Shown: positions 1-8,701, counted from the stretch's first letter. The stretch: DNA of 64,000 bases from Krasilnikoviella flava (GCF_900167525.1 NZ_FUZQ01000004.1:1-64000), one strand, 5' to 3'. Notes: generated by a model from the letters alone, not told the origin. A program made the numbers and translations.

Positions 1-174
<174 letters not shown>

Positions 175-312
175 CACACACACATCAACACTGTTGATCA
201 ATACATGCTACGCGTCCACTGTGCGGTTCCCGAGAAACGGGCACCACCCCCACCCCCGCGCACCACCAGTGCGCGGGCAAACCAGGGGGGACCAACCCGA
301 AAACTCGATACT

Positions 313-430
313 GTTACGGCGGTCATAGCGTGGGGGAAACGCCCGGTCCCATTCCGAACCCGGAAGCTTAGCCCTTCAGCGCCGATGGTACTGCCCTCGA
401 GAGGGGGTGGGAGAGTAGGACGCCGCCGGA
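313..430 (+). rRNA. rrf: 5S ribosomal RNA
   Basis: About 118 nt with the usual 5S layout. The 5' strand GTTACGGCGGTC pairs with the 3' strand GACGCCGCC. The conserved loop segments CCCATTCCGAACCCGGAAG and GATGGTACTGC are present. It lies ~140 nt after the 23S tail and just before a terminator, so it closes the rRNA operon. Ends may be off by a few bases. Confidence 0.95.
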
Positions 431-440
431 CACCCATTCA

Positions 441-473
441 CGAAAGGCCCACCCCCCCGGGGTGGGCCTTTCG
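441..473 (+). terminator. rRNA operon terminator hairpin
   Basis: A perfect 15-bp stem (441-455 with 459-473) closed by a CCC loop lies 10 nt after 5S. The top of the stem is CCCACCCC/GGGGTGGG and the foot is AAAGG/CCTTT, so the 3' arm ends T-rich. It is placed to end the rrn transcript. Confidence 0.9.
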
Positions 474-1054
474 CATACCCAGAACAAGCCCCGCACAGAC
501 CCCACACGAGTCACCCGACACCCCCCACGCGGGAGTCGAACCCAGCGACCAACCCTCGACCCCACCGCCCGATCCCGGCGACCAACGCATCGCGGCGTTC
601 CGGGTCAGGGCCGGCGTCCGCCGCGGTGATTCCGTCGTCCTGTTCTTGTTCGTGGCCCGTTAGTGCTTTCGTCCCCGCGCCAGTCATCGACCGTGCCGTG
701 CCCGACTGTGACGTCGCCGGCCGTGCCGTCTTCGACCGTGTGAGTTCCGGCCGTGCTGGTATTGCCGTGCCGCGCCGGCTGCGTCCGTCTCCGATCGTGC
801 TGCTACCTGCTGTGCCGCACTCGCTGCGCATCCGAACACCCGCCTGGTGGTGATGGTCCGCCGCCTCTGCCGCGCTCCGCGACGGCCGTCGATTCTTCCG
901 GGCGGCCCGTGCAGGTGCGCCGGCGTGACCGCCACGGTCTTTTACGGCCCTGCCGCGGGCGCCTGTTGGCGGCGTGACCAGAGGCGACACGTCAGATCGA
1001 CCACTGCCGCGATGGTGGCAGGGGGCGCGGCACACCCGATGAGCGCAGACTCAC
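474..1054. other. Intergenic stretch without a convincing gene
   Basis: About 580 nt between the rRNA terminator and the ureide operon promoter. Frames here give only low-complexity Arg/Pro-rich translations with no ribosome site, and I see no tRNA cloverleaf. Positions 689-803 hold a degenerate array of CCGTGC-like words (GACCGTGCCGT, GGCCGTGCCGT, GACCGTGTG, GGCCGTGCTGG, TGCCGTGCCGC, GATCGTGCTG). Its role, if any, is unknown. Confidence 0.6.
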
Positions 1055-1118
1055 TTGACAGCGCGCGCGAGAGAGAGTCAGACTTCACTGAACGGAAACC
1101 CACTTTCGGTGGGTGGAA
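1055..1118 (+). promoter_or_regulatory. uraD operon promoter with tandem regulatory boxes
   Basis: A TTGACA -35 (1055-1060) is followed after 18 bp by CAGACT (1079-1084) as a weak -10. Two 15-bp boxes follow: TTCA-N7-GAAA at 1084-1098 and TTTC-N7-GGAA at 1104-1118, 20 bp apart. The same arrangement recurs before hyi and allE, so these are probably operator sites of the local IclR-family regulator. A six-pair inverted repeat, ACCCAC/GTGGGT (1098-1103/1109-1114), overlaps the second box. Confidence 0.55.
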
Positions 1119-1138
1119 TCTCTGAGGAGGATCGCTCG

Positions 1139-1642
1139 ATGATGAGTGCTGGTCTCGAGGCATTCAACACCGCAGACAGCCCATCTGCGCGGGAGCAGGT
1201 GCTGTCGTGCGCAGCCGTGGCGCGGTGGGCTGACGCGGTGGTCGCGGGCCGGCCGTACCCGGACGTCGATGCGGCCCTTGCCGCTGCCCGCACCGTGGCC
1301 GACCCTTGGAGCGAGGAAGAGATCGACTCCGCGCTCGCCCGTCACCCGCGGATCGGGGAGCGGGCCGAGGGGGCCGACGCCGACGCGGCGCACTCCCGCC
1401 GGGAACAGTCCGGGCTCGGCGAGCTGAGCGGGTCGGTCGAGGAACGCCTGCGTGCCGGCAACCGTGCCTACGAGGAGCGGTTCGGCCACGTCTTCCTCAT
1501 CCGTGCTGCGGGGCGAACCGCCGATGAGATCCTGGCGCAGCTCGAGGTGCGGTTGGCGAACGACCCGGCCGCCGAGCGTCGTATCGCAGGCCAGCAGCTG
1601 CGGGAGATCGCCGTGCTGCGGCTGGAAGGAGAGCTGGCATGA
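1139..1642 (+). CDS. uraD: 2-oxo-4-hydroxy-4-carboxy-5-ureidoimidazoline (OHCU) decarboxylase
   Basis: 167 aa. Decarboxylates OHCU to S-allantoin, the third step after urate oxidation. Family signatures visible are the WADAVVAGRPY stretch, HPRIGER with the catalytic-type His, the SRREQSGL segment and the FGHVFLIRAAGRTADEIL block, which is the classic end of this all-helical family. Start chosen at 1139 because GAGGAGG (1124-1130) sits 8 nt before it; an earlier in-frame ATG at 1055 overlaps the promoter. The stop overlaps the next start (ATGA), so it is translationally coupled to HIU hydrolase. Confidence 0.93.
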   Translation: MMSAGLEAFNTADSPSAREQVLSCAAVARWADAVVAGRPYPDVDAALAAARTVADPWSEEEIDSALARHPRIGERAEGADADAAHSRREQSGLGELSGSVEERLRAGNRAYEERFGHVFLIRAAGRTADEILAQLEVRLANDPAAERRIAGQQLREIAVLRLEGELA

Positions 1643-1977
1643 CCTCGCACATCACGACCCATGTCCTCGACGCCGTCTCGGGCCTGCCTGCGGCGGGCGT
1701 GGCCGTCTCCCTGTGGCGTGTCCGCACCGACAGCGCCGAGCGTATGGCTGACGCCACGACGGACGCCGACGGCCGGGTGAAGGACCTCGGCCCGCAGGTG
1801 CTCGAGCCGGGCACCTACCGCGTCACCTTCGCGACCGGCGACTACTTCGCCGACCGAGGGGTCGCGACCTTCTACCCGTCGATCACGATCGACTTCTCGG
1901 TCGAGGCCGGGCGCGACCACTACCACGTGCCCTGTTTGCTCAGCCCTTTCGCGTACTCGACGTACCGCGGGAGCTGA
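1639..1977 (+). CDS. uraH: 5-hydroxyisourate hydrolase (transthyretin-like)
   Basis: 112 aa, typical size for bacterial HIU hydrolase. Converts 5-hydroxyisourate, the product of urate oxidase, to OHCU. The N-terminal ITTHVLDAVSGLPAAGV motif carries the active-site His and the protein ends in the diagnostic YRGS tetrapeptide. An internal Arg in TYRVTF fits the catalytic Arg. Its start overlaps the uraD stop by 4 nt. A 134-nt gap then separates it from urate oxidase. Confidence 0.95.
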   Translation: MTSHITTHVLDAVSGLPAAGVAVSLWRVRTDSAERMADATTDADGRVKDLGPQVLEPGTYRVTFATGDYFADRGVATFYPSITIDFSVEAGRDHYHVPCLLSPFAYSTYRGS

Positions 1978-2111
1978 CAGGCCCAGGCCCCCCATCACCA
2001 GTCGCGGCAGAGGCGCCGCGGCCTGCGTCATCGTCATCGGAGACGTACCCCCGGGCCACCCTTGCGAGGCGGCCTCGGACAAACGCAACAACAGATGAAG
2101 GAGTCAGCACC

Positions 2112-3056
2112 ATGACTGCCACCGCCACCGACGCCCAGGCCACCACGGGCACGATCGTGCTGGGCGAGAACCAGTACGGCAAGGCCGAGGTCCGTGTCAT
2201 GAAGGTCGACCGCGACCAGGCGCGCCACCGCATCACCGAGCTCTCGGTGACCTCCCAGCTGCGCGGCGACTTCACCGCCGCGCACATCGACGGCGACCAG
2301 GGCCGCGTGGTCCCGACGGACACGCAGAAGAACACGGTGTTCGCGCTCGCCAAGGACGGCATCCCCTCGCCGGAGGAGTTCGCCCTTCGCCTGGGCGAGC
2401 ATTTCGTCTCGAGCTTCGACTGGATCGAGGGCGGCCGCTGGGAGGCCAAGGAGTACACCTGGGAGCACATCCCGTCCTCCCTGACCGCCAACGTCTCCGA
2501 CGGCGAGCACGACCACGCGTTCGTCAAGGGCGGCACGGAGACCCGCACCACCGTCGTCCAGCGCGAGGGCGAGGAGGTGTTCGTCGTCTCCGGTCTCGAG
2601 GACCTCAAGGTCCTCAAGTCGACGGGCTCCGAGTTCCACGGCTTCCCGAAGGACCGCTTCACGACGCTCCAGGAGACCACGGACCGGATCCTCGCGACGT
2701 CGGTCACGGCCCGGTGGCGCTACACGACGCTGGACATCGACTTCAACGCCGTCTATGACGACGTGCGTCGCATCCTGCTCGAGACGTTTGCGGACGTGCA
2801 CTCCCTCGCGCTGCAGCAGACGCTCTACCAGATGGGCAAGCGGGTGCTCGAGGCGCACCCGGAGATCGGCGAGATCAAGTTCTCGATGCCGAACCTGCAC
2901 CACTTCGTCGTGGATTTCGAGCCCTTCGGGCTGGAGAACCCGAACGAGGTCTTCTACGTCGCCGACAGGCCGTACGGGAAGATCGAGGCGGAGGTGAAGC
3001 GGGAGGGCGCGGACCAGGAGCCGCGCGCGTGGGCGACCGTCACGGGGTTCTGCTGA
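2112..3056 (+). CDS. pucL: Urate oxidase (uricase)
   Basis: 314 aa, cofactor-free uricase that oxidises urate to 5-hydroxyisourate with release of H2O2. Two T-fold modules are expected. Lys24 in QYGKAEVRV and Thr69 in PTDTQKNT match the catalytic Lys-Thr pair. The uricase motif FTTLQETTDRILATSV and the NLHHF His near the C terminus (third catalytic residue) are present. A ribosome site (AAGGAG) lies ~10 nt before the ATG. Stand-alone uricase, with the decarboxylase encoded separately just upstream. H2O2 production may explain the peroxiredoxin later in the cluster. Confidence 0.95.
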   Translation: MTATATDAQATTGTIVLGENQYGKAEVRVMKVDRDQARHRITELSVTSQLRGDFTAAHIDGDQGRVVPTDTQKNTVFALAKDGIPSPEEFALRLGEHFVSSFDWIEGGRWEAKEYTWEHIPSSLTANVSDGEHDHAFVKGGTETRTTVVQREGEEVFVVSGLEDLKVLKSTGSEFHGFPKDRFTTLQETTDRILATSVTARWRYTTLDIDFNAVYDDVRRILLETFADVHSLALQQTLYQMGKRVLEAHPEIGEIKFSMPNLHHFVVDFEPFGLENPNEVFYVADRPYGKIEAEVKREGADQEPRAWATVTGFC

Positions 3057-3096
3057 TCAGCGTGACTCCGTGGAGTCGGTTCGAAGGAGCATCGAC

Positions 3097-4776
3097 ATGA
3101 GCACGACGACGATCGACGCGGCCGCGGGGCCGGCCGCGTCGAAGGCCGGTCGACCGGAGGACGAGCGGTACCCGCTCGGCAAGACGTTCCTCTACGGCCT
3201 GCAGCACATCATGACGATGTACGGCGGCGTGATCGCGCCGCCGATCATCGTCGGGCAGGCGGCAGGGCTGACCGGGGCGGAGATCGGGGTCCTCGTCTCG
3301 GCCGCGCTGCTCGTCAGCGGCCTGGCCACCGCGCTCCAGACGCTCGGCATCCGCTTCTTCGGCTCTCAGCTCCCGCTGGTGCAGGGCATCTCGTTCGCCA
3401 CCGTGTCCACGATGGTCGCGGTGGCGAGCGGGGACGGCGGGCTGCCCGCCGTCTTCGGCGCGATCATCGTGGCGGCGGTTGTCGGGCTGGCGATCAGCCC
3501 CTTTTTCGCCCAGGTCGTGCGGTTCTTCCCGCCCGTCGTGACGGGCACGATCATCACGATCATCGGGGTCTCGCTGCTGCCGACGGCGGCCGGCTGGATG
3601 ATGGGCGGCGACGAGGAGGCGGCGGACTGGGGCTCGGTCCCCCACATCACCCTCGCGCTCGGCACGCTCGCCGTGGTGCTCTTCCTCAGCCGGTTCCTGC
3701 AGGGCACGATCTCGCGCCTGTCCATCCTGTTCGGCATCGTCATCGGCACCGTGGCGGCGGTGCCGCTCGGGCTGGCTGACTTCTCGGGGGTCGGTCAGGG
3801 GCCGGCGTTCGAGCTGCCGACGCCGTTCGCCTTCGGCGCCCCCGTCTTCGAGATCGGCGCGATCATCTCGATGACGATCGTGATCCTCGTGATCATGACG
3901 GAGACGACGGCCGACCTGATCGCCATCGGCGAGGTGCTCGACACCGAGGTCGACGCGAAGCGCGTCGGCGACGGGCTGCGGGCCGACATGGCCGCCACGC
4001 TGGTGGCGCCGTTCCTCAACTCGTTCCCCGCCTCCGCCTTCGCGCAGAACGTGGGCCTGGTCGCGATCACCGGCATCCGGTCCCGGTTCGCCGTCGCGGC
4101 GGGCGGCGCCGTCCTGTTCGTGCTGGGCCTGTTCCCGGTGCTGGGCCGCGTGGTCGCGGCGATCCCGCCGCCTGTGCTGGGCGGCGCCGGCATCGTCCTG
4201 TTCGGGTCGGTGGCCGTGTCCGGGATCCGCACGCTGTCGCGCGTCGAGTACGAGGGCAACCTCAACCTCACGCTCGTCGCGGTCGCGCTGGGGTTCGGCA
4301 TCGTCCCGATCGCCGTCCCGGACTTCTACGACCAGTTCCCGACCTGGGTAGGCATGATCTTCCACTCGGGTATCGCGGCGGCAGCCGTGGTCGCCGTCCT
4401 GCTCAACCTCGTGTTCAACGAGATCCGGTGGGGCCGCCGGAGCAAGGACCCGTCGGTGTTCACCGCGGGGTCCTCGGCGCGCCTGGTCGTGACGGAGGAG
4501 CAGGAGCAGCGCCGGGCGGAGTACTTCGCCCGCCTGGACGCGGAACGGCAGGAGGAACGTCGACGCGCCCGCCTCAACGCGGACGTGCGGGCACGGGTGC
4601 GCCACGGCCACGGCCGCCGGTCGGGCTGCGTGTCGGCGATCGACCTGGACGCCGACGGCGTGCCGGACGTGCTGCAGATCCGTGCGGGGGCACGCGCGGC
4701 GGTGGCCGAGCGTCCCGTGGCCCGCGCGCCCGGCGAGCTGGTGCACGCCGGCCGCGCCGAGGCGGGAGACGGGTGA
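3097..4776 (+). CDS. Nucleobase:cation symporter-2 family permease (urate/xanthine/uracil type)
   Basis: 559 aa, integral membrane protein of the NCS2/xanthine-uracil permease family with ~14 membrane spans. Family marks include the GLQHIMTMYGG start of TM1, a QLPLVQGISFA segment and SFPASAFAQNVGLVAITG in the substrate region. Context (directly after uricase) suggests urate or xanthine uptake, but substrate cannot be read from sequence alone. Start 3097 has GAAGGAG 9 nt upstream; the GTG at 3070 is less likely. The C-terminal ~110 residues form a charged cytoplasmic tail containing DLDADGVPD, a calcium-loop-like motif unusual for this family. Confidence 0.88.
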   Translation: MSTTTIDAAAGPAASKAGRPEDERYPLGKTFLYGLQHIMTMYGGVIAPPIIVGQAAGLTGAEIGVLVSAALLVSGLATALQTLGIRFFGSQLPLVQGISFATVSTMVAVASGDGGLPAVFGAIIVAAVVGLAISPFFAQVVRFFPPVVTGTIITIIGVSLLPTAAGWMMGGDEEAADWGSVPHITLALGTLAVVLFLSRFLQGTISRLSILFGIVIGTVAAVPLGLADFSGVGQGPAFELPTPFAFGAPVFEIGAIISMTIVILVIMTETTADLIAIGEVLDTEVDAKRVGDGLRADMAATLVAPFLNSFPASAFAQNVGLVAITGIRSRFAVAAGGAVLFVLGLFPVLGRVVAAIPPPVLGGAGIVLFGSVAVSGIRTLSRVEYEGNLNLTLVAVALGFGIVPIAVPDFYDQFPTWVGMIFHSGIAAAAVVAVLLNLVFNEIRWGRRSKDPSVFTAGSSARLVVTEEQEQRRAEYFARLDAERQEERRRARLNADVRARVRHGHGRRSGCVSAIDLDADGVPDVLQIRAGARAAVAERPVARAPGELVHAGRAEAGDG

Positions 4777-4803
4777 CGACGATGGCCGTCCCGTCACGAC
4801 GCA

Positions 4804-4834
4804 GGGTGCGAGGCGGGAGCCCCGCCTCGCACCC
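4804..4834. terminator. Bidirectional terminator between permease and IclR gene
   Basis: Perfect 14-bp inverted repeat (4804-4817 with 4821-4834) with a 3-nt loop in the 80-nt gap between two convergent genes. No T-run is seen, but symmetry and position fit shared termination. Confidence 0.75.
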
Positions 4835-4856
4835 CGCCTCGGGTCGCGCGCTGCCG

Positions 4857-5606
4857 TCAGGCGGCGAGAAGCTCCTTCGAGATGGTGTCGGCCACCTCGT
4901 GCAGCAGGGGGAGCGCGGCCTCGCCGAACTCGTAGGTCACGCGGGCCGCGGGCCCGGAGACCGAGAGCGCGGTCGGGGTGGGCGCGTCCTTGACGGGGAC
5001 GGCGAAGCACCGCACGCCGATCTCCTGCTCGCCGTCGTCGACGGCGTAGCCCTGCTCGCGGATGGTGCCGATCTCCTTGAGCAGGTCGTCGACGTCCGTG
5101 ATCGACAGGTCGGTGGCGGGCGGCATCCCGACGCGGCCGACGATGTCGCGGACCGTCTGGTCCGGCAGCTCGGCGAGCACCATCTTCCCGACGCCGGTGC
5201 AGTGCGTGTACACGCGCCGTCCCACCTCGGTGAACATCCGCATCGAGTAGGACGACGACGCCTGGGCCACGTAGACGACCATGTCGCGGTCGATCATCGC
5301 GAGGTTGGCGCTCTCGCCGAGCTCGCGGGCGAGGCGCTCCAGGTGGGGGCGCGCGCTGGCGCCGAGCTGGCGCCCGGCGCTCTCGCCCAGCCGGATGAGG
5401 CGCGGGCCCAGGGTGTACCGGCGCGACGGGAGCTGGCGGGCGTAGCCCCGGCCGACGAGCGTCCGCATGAGCCGGTGGATCGTCGGGAGCGGGAGGTTCG
5501 CGGCCGCGGCGAGCTCGCTGAGGGCCGCGTCACCGCCGAGGTCGGTCATGATCTCGAGCAGGTCGATCGCCCGGTCCACCGACTGGACTCCGGTGCCGTT
5601 CGCCAT
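4857..5606 (-). CDS. IclR-family transcriptional regulator (AllR-like)
   Basis: 249 aa. N-terminal winged helix (about residues 5-70: SVDRAIDLLEIM, then LPLPTIHRLMRTLVGRGYA recognition helix region) and a C-terminal IclR effector domain (about 85-245), with THCTGVGKMVLAELP and VDDGEQEIGVRCFAVPV as in glyoxylate/allantoin-type IclR proteins. Placed between the urate permease (convergent) and malic enzyme (divergent). Likely represses the ureide/glyoxylate genes in response to a metabolite such as glyoxylate or allantoin; this is inferred. Candidate operators sit in the divergent intergenic region and before at least three other operons. GTCGCG-rich leader with GAAGGAGGACGCG just before the ATG gives a good ribosome site. 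Confidence 0.88.
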   Translation of the reverse strand: MANGTGVQSVDRAIDLLEIMTDLGGDAALSELAAAANLPLPTIHRLMRTLVGRGYARQLPSRRYTLGPRLIRLGESAGRQLGASARPHLERLARELGESANLAMIDRDMVVYVAQASSSYSMRMFTEVGRRVYTHCTGVGKMVLAELPDQTVRDIVGRVGMPPATDLSITDVDDLLKEIGTIREQGYAVDDGEQEIGVRCFAVPVKDAPTPTALSVSGPAARVTYEFGEAALPLLHEVADTISKELLAA

Positions 5607-5701
5607 GGTCGCGTCCTCCTTCGCCTACGGCCCCGGCTTCGCCGCCGGGCCGTCCGTGCGTGCTCCCACGTCGGCGAGCACTCCGCATTCCCCTGAACCG
5701 T

Positions 5702-5737
5702 GGTCGGTCCCAGGAAGCATCCTTCCACATCTCGGAA
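5702..5737. promoter_or_regulatory. Candidate IclR-type operator between regulator and malic enzyme
   Basis: A perfect TTCC-N7-GGAA box lies at 5723-5737. A right half-site only (GGAA) lies 21 bp upstream in 5702-5716. An overlapping inverted repeat GGAAG-CATC-CTTCC is at 5713-5726. The position between divergent genes fits joint control and autoregulation. No convincing -10/-35 pair is visible for either gene. Confidence 0.5.
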
Positions 5738-5774
5738 CTTCATGACATCAGCAGGACGAAAGGAAACCCAGGCC

Positions 5775-7253
5775 ATGGCGATGCCCAGCCCCAGCTACAC
5801 GATCACCCTCCGCGTCGAGGCGCCCGCGACCCAGCGCGCGACGAGCGAGATCGTCCACGAGATCGCCACGGCCGGCGGCTCGGTGATGGGCGTCGACATC
5901 GCCCAGTCCCACGCCGACACGATCGTCGTCGACGTCACCTGCGACACGGTCGACGCCGAGCACGGGGAGCGGATCGTCGCGGCGCTCGACGCCCTGGACG
6001 GCGTGCGCGTGCTGAAGATGTCGGACTCGACGTTCCTCATGCACCTCGGCGGCAAGATCTCCGTGACCCCGAAGGTGCCGCTCAAGACGCGCCGCGACCT
6101 CTCGCGCGCCTACACCCCGGGCGTCGCCCGCGTGTGCCTCGCGATCGCGGACCGCCCCGAGGACGCGCGCCGTCTCACCATCAAGCGGAACACGGTCGCG
6201 GTGGTCACCGACGGGACGGCGGTGCTCGGCCTCGGCGACATCGGGCCGCAGGCCGCCATGCCGGTCATGGAGGGCAAGGCCGCGCTGTTCAAGCAGTTCG
6301 CGGACGTCGACGCGTGGCCCCTCGCCCTCGACACCACGGACACCGAGGAGATCATCCGGACCGTGAAGGCGATCGCGCCCGGCTTCGGCGGCGTGAACCT
6401 CGAGGACATCTCCGCGCCGCGCTGCTTCGAGATCGAGAAGCGCCTGCGCGAGGAGCTCGACATCCCCGTCTTCCACGACGACCAGCACGGCACAGCCATC
6501 GTCGTGCTCGCGGCGCTCATCAACGCGCTCAAGGTCGTGAACAAGAAGATCGGGGACGTGCGCATCGCGGTGTCGGGCGTCGGCGCCGCGGGGTCGGCCA
6601 TCATCCGGCTGCTGCTGGCGCAGGGCGCCCGGGACATCATCGGCTTCGACCGGCACGGCGCGCTCACCCCCGAGTCGGCGGCCGGCGACGAGAACCGGAC
6701 CTGGATCGTGGAGAGCACGAACCCGTCCGGCTTCACGGGCACGCTCAAGGAGGGCCTGGTCGGGGCCGACGTCTTCGTCGGCGTCTCGGCGGGCAACATC
6801 CTCGTGGGCGCCGACGTGGCGACGATGGCCGACGGTGCCATCGTGTTCGCCCTCGCGAACCCGACGCCCGAGGTCGACCCGATCGCGGCGGGCGAGACGG
6901 CCGCCGTCGTGGCCACCGGCCGCAGCGACTACCCGAACCAGATCAACAACGTGCTGGCGTTCCCCGGCCTGTTCCGGGGGCTGCTCGACGCGGGTGCGAC
7001 GCAGATCACCGACGAGATGCTCCGCGTGGCGGCCGTCGCGATCTCCTCGGTGGTGAGCGAGGACGAGCTCAACCCGGCGTTCATCATCCCCGGCGTGTTC
7101 GACCACCGCGTGGCCGAGGCCGTCGCCGACGCCGTGCGGGCCGAGGGGCTCAAGGAGGTCGCGGTGGCCGAGCAGCGCGCCGAGGACGCCGAGCACCTGG
7201 CCCCCCACCTCGGCCGCGTGCTGCACGCGGACGCCGCGGCGGTGGCCCGATGA
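5775..7253 (+). CDS. NAD(P)-dependent malic enzyme with N-terminal ACT domain
   Basis: 492 aa. Oxidative decarboxylation of malate to pyruvate. Residues ~5-80 form an ACT-like regulatory domain (SYTITLRVEAPA...), followed by the malic enzyme N domain with SRAYTPGVARVC and the NAD-binding domain with GVGAAGSAIIRLLL. FHDDQHGTAIVVLAAL carries metal-ligand acidic residues. In this setting it drains malate made by malate synthase from glyoxylate. Start 5775 chosen because AAAGGA lies ~11 nt upstream; a GTG at 5700 would overlap the operator. Its stop overlaps the next start, so the two genes form an operon. Confidence 0.9.
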   Translation: MAMPSPSYTITLRVEAPATQRATSEIVHEIATAGGSVMGVDIAQSHADTIVVDVTCDTVDAEHGERIVAALDALDGVRVLKMSDSTFLMHLGGKISVTPKVPLKTRRDLSRAYTPGVARVCLAIADRPEDARRLTIKRNTVAVVTDGTAVLGLGDIGPQAAMPVMEGKAALFKQFADVDAWPLALDTTDTEEIIRTVKAIAPGFGGVNLEDISAPRCFEIEKRLREELDIPVFHDDQHGTAIVVLAALINALKVVNKKIGDVRIAVSGVGAAGSAIIRLLLAQGARDIIGFDRHGALTPESAAGDENRTWIVESTNPSGFTGTLKEGLVGADVFVGVSAGNILVGADVATMADGAIVFALANPTPEVDPIAAGETAAVVATGRSDYPNQINNVLAFPGLFRGLLDAGATQITDEMLRVAAVAISSVVSEDELNPAFIIPGVFDHRVAEAVADAVRAEGLKEVAVAEQRAEDAEHLAPHLGRVLHADAAAVAR

Positions 7254-8506
7254 AGGCCTCCCTCGGCCAGGCGACGCTCGACGACGTCGAGCGGCGGCTC
7301 GCCGCGCACGACGCCCACCTCGAGCGCGCCTACCCGGGCGACGACGGCACGCGGCAGCCGGTGCACACCGTGTACGTGCCGGCGCACCGCTACGCGGCCG
7401 GGCTCGCGCAGGACTGGGGTGCCCAGGCCCTCGCCGTGGTCGACGCGCAGGGCACGGACGCGCTCCTGGACGCCGTCGGCGTGCGGGACGACCTGCGCGA
7501 GGCGGTCGCCGCACAGGTGCATCGCAAGCTCGAGGTGGAGCCGATCGAGGACCTGCGGATCGACCTCGAGGACGGGTACGGCACGCACCCGGACGCCGCC
7601 GAGGACGAGGTGACGGCCGCGGCCGCCACCGCGCTGCGCACCGAGCTGGACGCCGGGAGCGCGACGCCGTTCGTCGGCATCCGGTTCAAGTGCTTCGAGC
7701 GGCCCACCCGCGCCCGGGGGCTGCGGACCCTGGACGTGTTCGTCAGCACCCTGGCTGCCTCGGGGAACCTGCCCGCCGGCCTCGTCCTGACCCTGCCGAA
7801 GGTGACCGCCGTCGCGCAGGTCGAGGCGATGGTCGCCGTCTGCGAGCGGCTCGAGGAGGCCAACGGCCTCCCGGCGGGGCGCCTGCGCTTCGAGGTGCAG
7901 GTCGAGACCCCGCAGTCGATCCTCGACGCCGCGGGCACGGCCACGGTGGCACGGATGATCCACGCGGGGGCGGGGCGCGTCAGCGGCCTGCACTACGGGA
8001 CCTACGACTACTCCGCGTCGCTCGGCATCGCCGCGGCGTACCAGTCGATGGAGCACCCGGCCGCGGACCTCGCCAAGGAGGTCATGCAGCTGGCGGCCGC
8101 CGGCACGGGCGTGCGGTTGTCCGACGGTTCGACGAACGTGCTCCCGGTGGGTGAGGACGCGCAGGTGCGCGCCGCATGGGCCAACCACGGGCGCCTCGTG
8201 CGCCGGTCGCTGGAGCGCGGGTTCTACCAGGGCTGGGACCTGCACCCGGCCCAGCTCCCGAGCCGGTTCGCGGCAACGTACGCGTTCTACCGGGAGGGCT
8301 TCGAGCCCGCGACCGAGCGGCTGGCGAACTATGTGAACAGGGTGGAGGGGGCGGTGCTCGACGAACCCGCCACCGCCAAGGCCCTCGCGTGGTACCTCAA
8401 GCGCGGTGTCGACTGCGGCGCGCTGAGCGCCGAGGAGATCGTCGAGCGCGTCGGCCTGCAGCCGGCCGCGCTCACGGCGATGGTGACGCGCCCGCTCGGG
8501 GGCTGA
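7250..8506 (+). CDS. HpcH/HpaI aldolase/citrate lyase-like protein (DUF6986 type)
   Basis: 418 aa. TIM-barrel aldolase of the CitE/HpcH superfamily: RIDLEDGYGTH and RFEVQVETPQSI carry acidic residues like those that hold Mg2+ in the family, and GLHYGTYDYSASLGI resembles the substrate loop. Relatives cleave or form CoA thioesters or 2-keto acids such as malyl-CoA, so glyoxylate could be a substrate, but the reaction is not established. ATG overlaps the malic enzyme stop (ATGA), indicating tight coupling. A strong hairpin follows. I assign superfamily, not function. Confidence 0.75.
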   Translation: MKASLGQATLDDVERRLAAHDAHLERAYPGDDGTRQPVHTVYVPAHRYAAGLAQDWGAQALAVVDAQGTDALLDAVGVRDDLREAVAAQVHRKLEVEPIEDLRIDLEDGYGTHPDAAEDEVTAAAATALRTELDAGSATPFVGIRFKCFERPTRARGLRTLDVFVSTLAASGNLPAGLVLTLPKVTAVAQVEAMVAVCERLEEANGLPAGRLRFEVQVETPQSILDAAGTATVARMIHAGAGRVSGLHYGTYDYSASLGIAAAYQSMEHPAADLAKEVMQLAAAGTGVRLSDGSTNVLPVGEDAQVRAAWANHGRLVRRSLERGFYQGWDLHPAQLPSRFAATYAFYREGFEPATERLANYVNRVEGAVLDEPATAKALAWYLKRGVDCGALSAEEIVERVGLQPAALTAMVTRPLGG

Positions 8507-8538
8507 CGCTCCCGGCACCGGCGCGAAGCGGACCGCCA

Positions 8539-8575
8539 CGACGGCCCGGCAGGACGACGTCCTGCCGGGCCGTCG
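8539..8575 (+). terminator. Terminator hairpin after malic enzyme operon
   Basis: A 17-bp perfect stem (8539-8555 with 8559-8575) with a GAC loop lies 33 nt after the aldolase-like gene. It is GC-rich and without a clear T-run, typical for this genome. It separates this operon from the hyi promoter. Confidence 0.75.
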
Positions 8576-8624
8576 GCGTGTGGGCGGGATCACGACCGCA
8601 CCGCGGGACGGGCCCGGGCAGGGG

Positions 8625-8690
8625 TTGACCGATCGCACCGGGCCGACGTAGCGTTTCCATAACAAGGAACCAATCTTCCATCTGGCGAAA
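8625..8690 (+). promoter_or_regulatory. hyi operon promoter with tandem TTCC-N7-GGAA boxes
   Basis: TTGACC (8625-8630), 18-bp spacer, TAGCGT (8649-8654). Immediately after the -10 comes a perfect TTCC-N7-GGAA box (8655-8669) and, 21 bp on, TTCC-N7-GAAA (8676-8690). Boxes cover the start site and early transcript, a repressor-type geometry matching the uraD and allE promoters. Confidence 0.65.
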
Positions 8691-8701
8691 GCGAGTCAGC
8701 G

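Noticed and set aside
205-663. Open frames over the 5S gene and terminator
   Set aside because: They run through rRNA and a terminator hairpin and encode Pro/Arg-rich low-complexity sequence.
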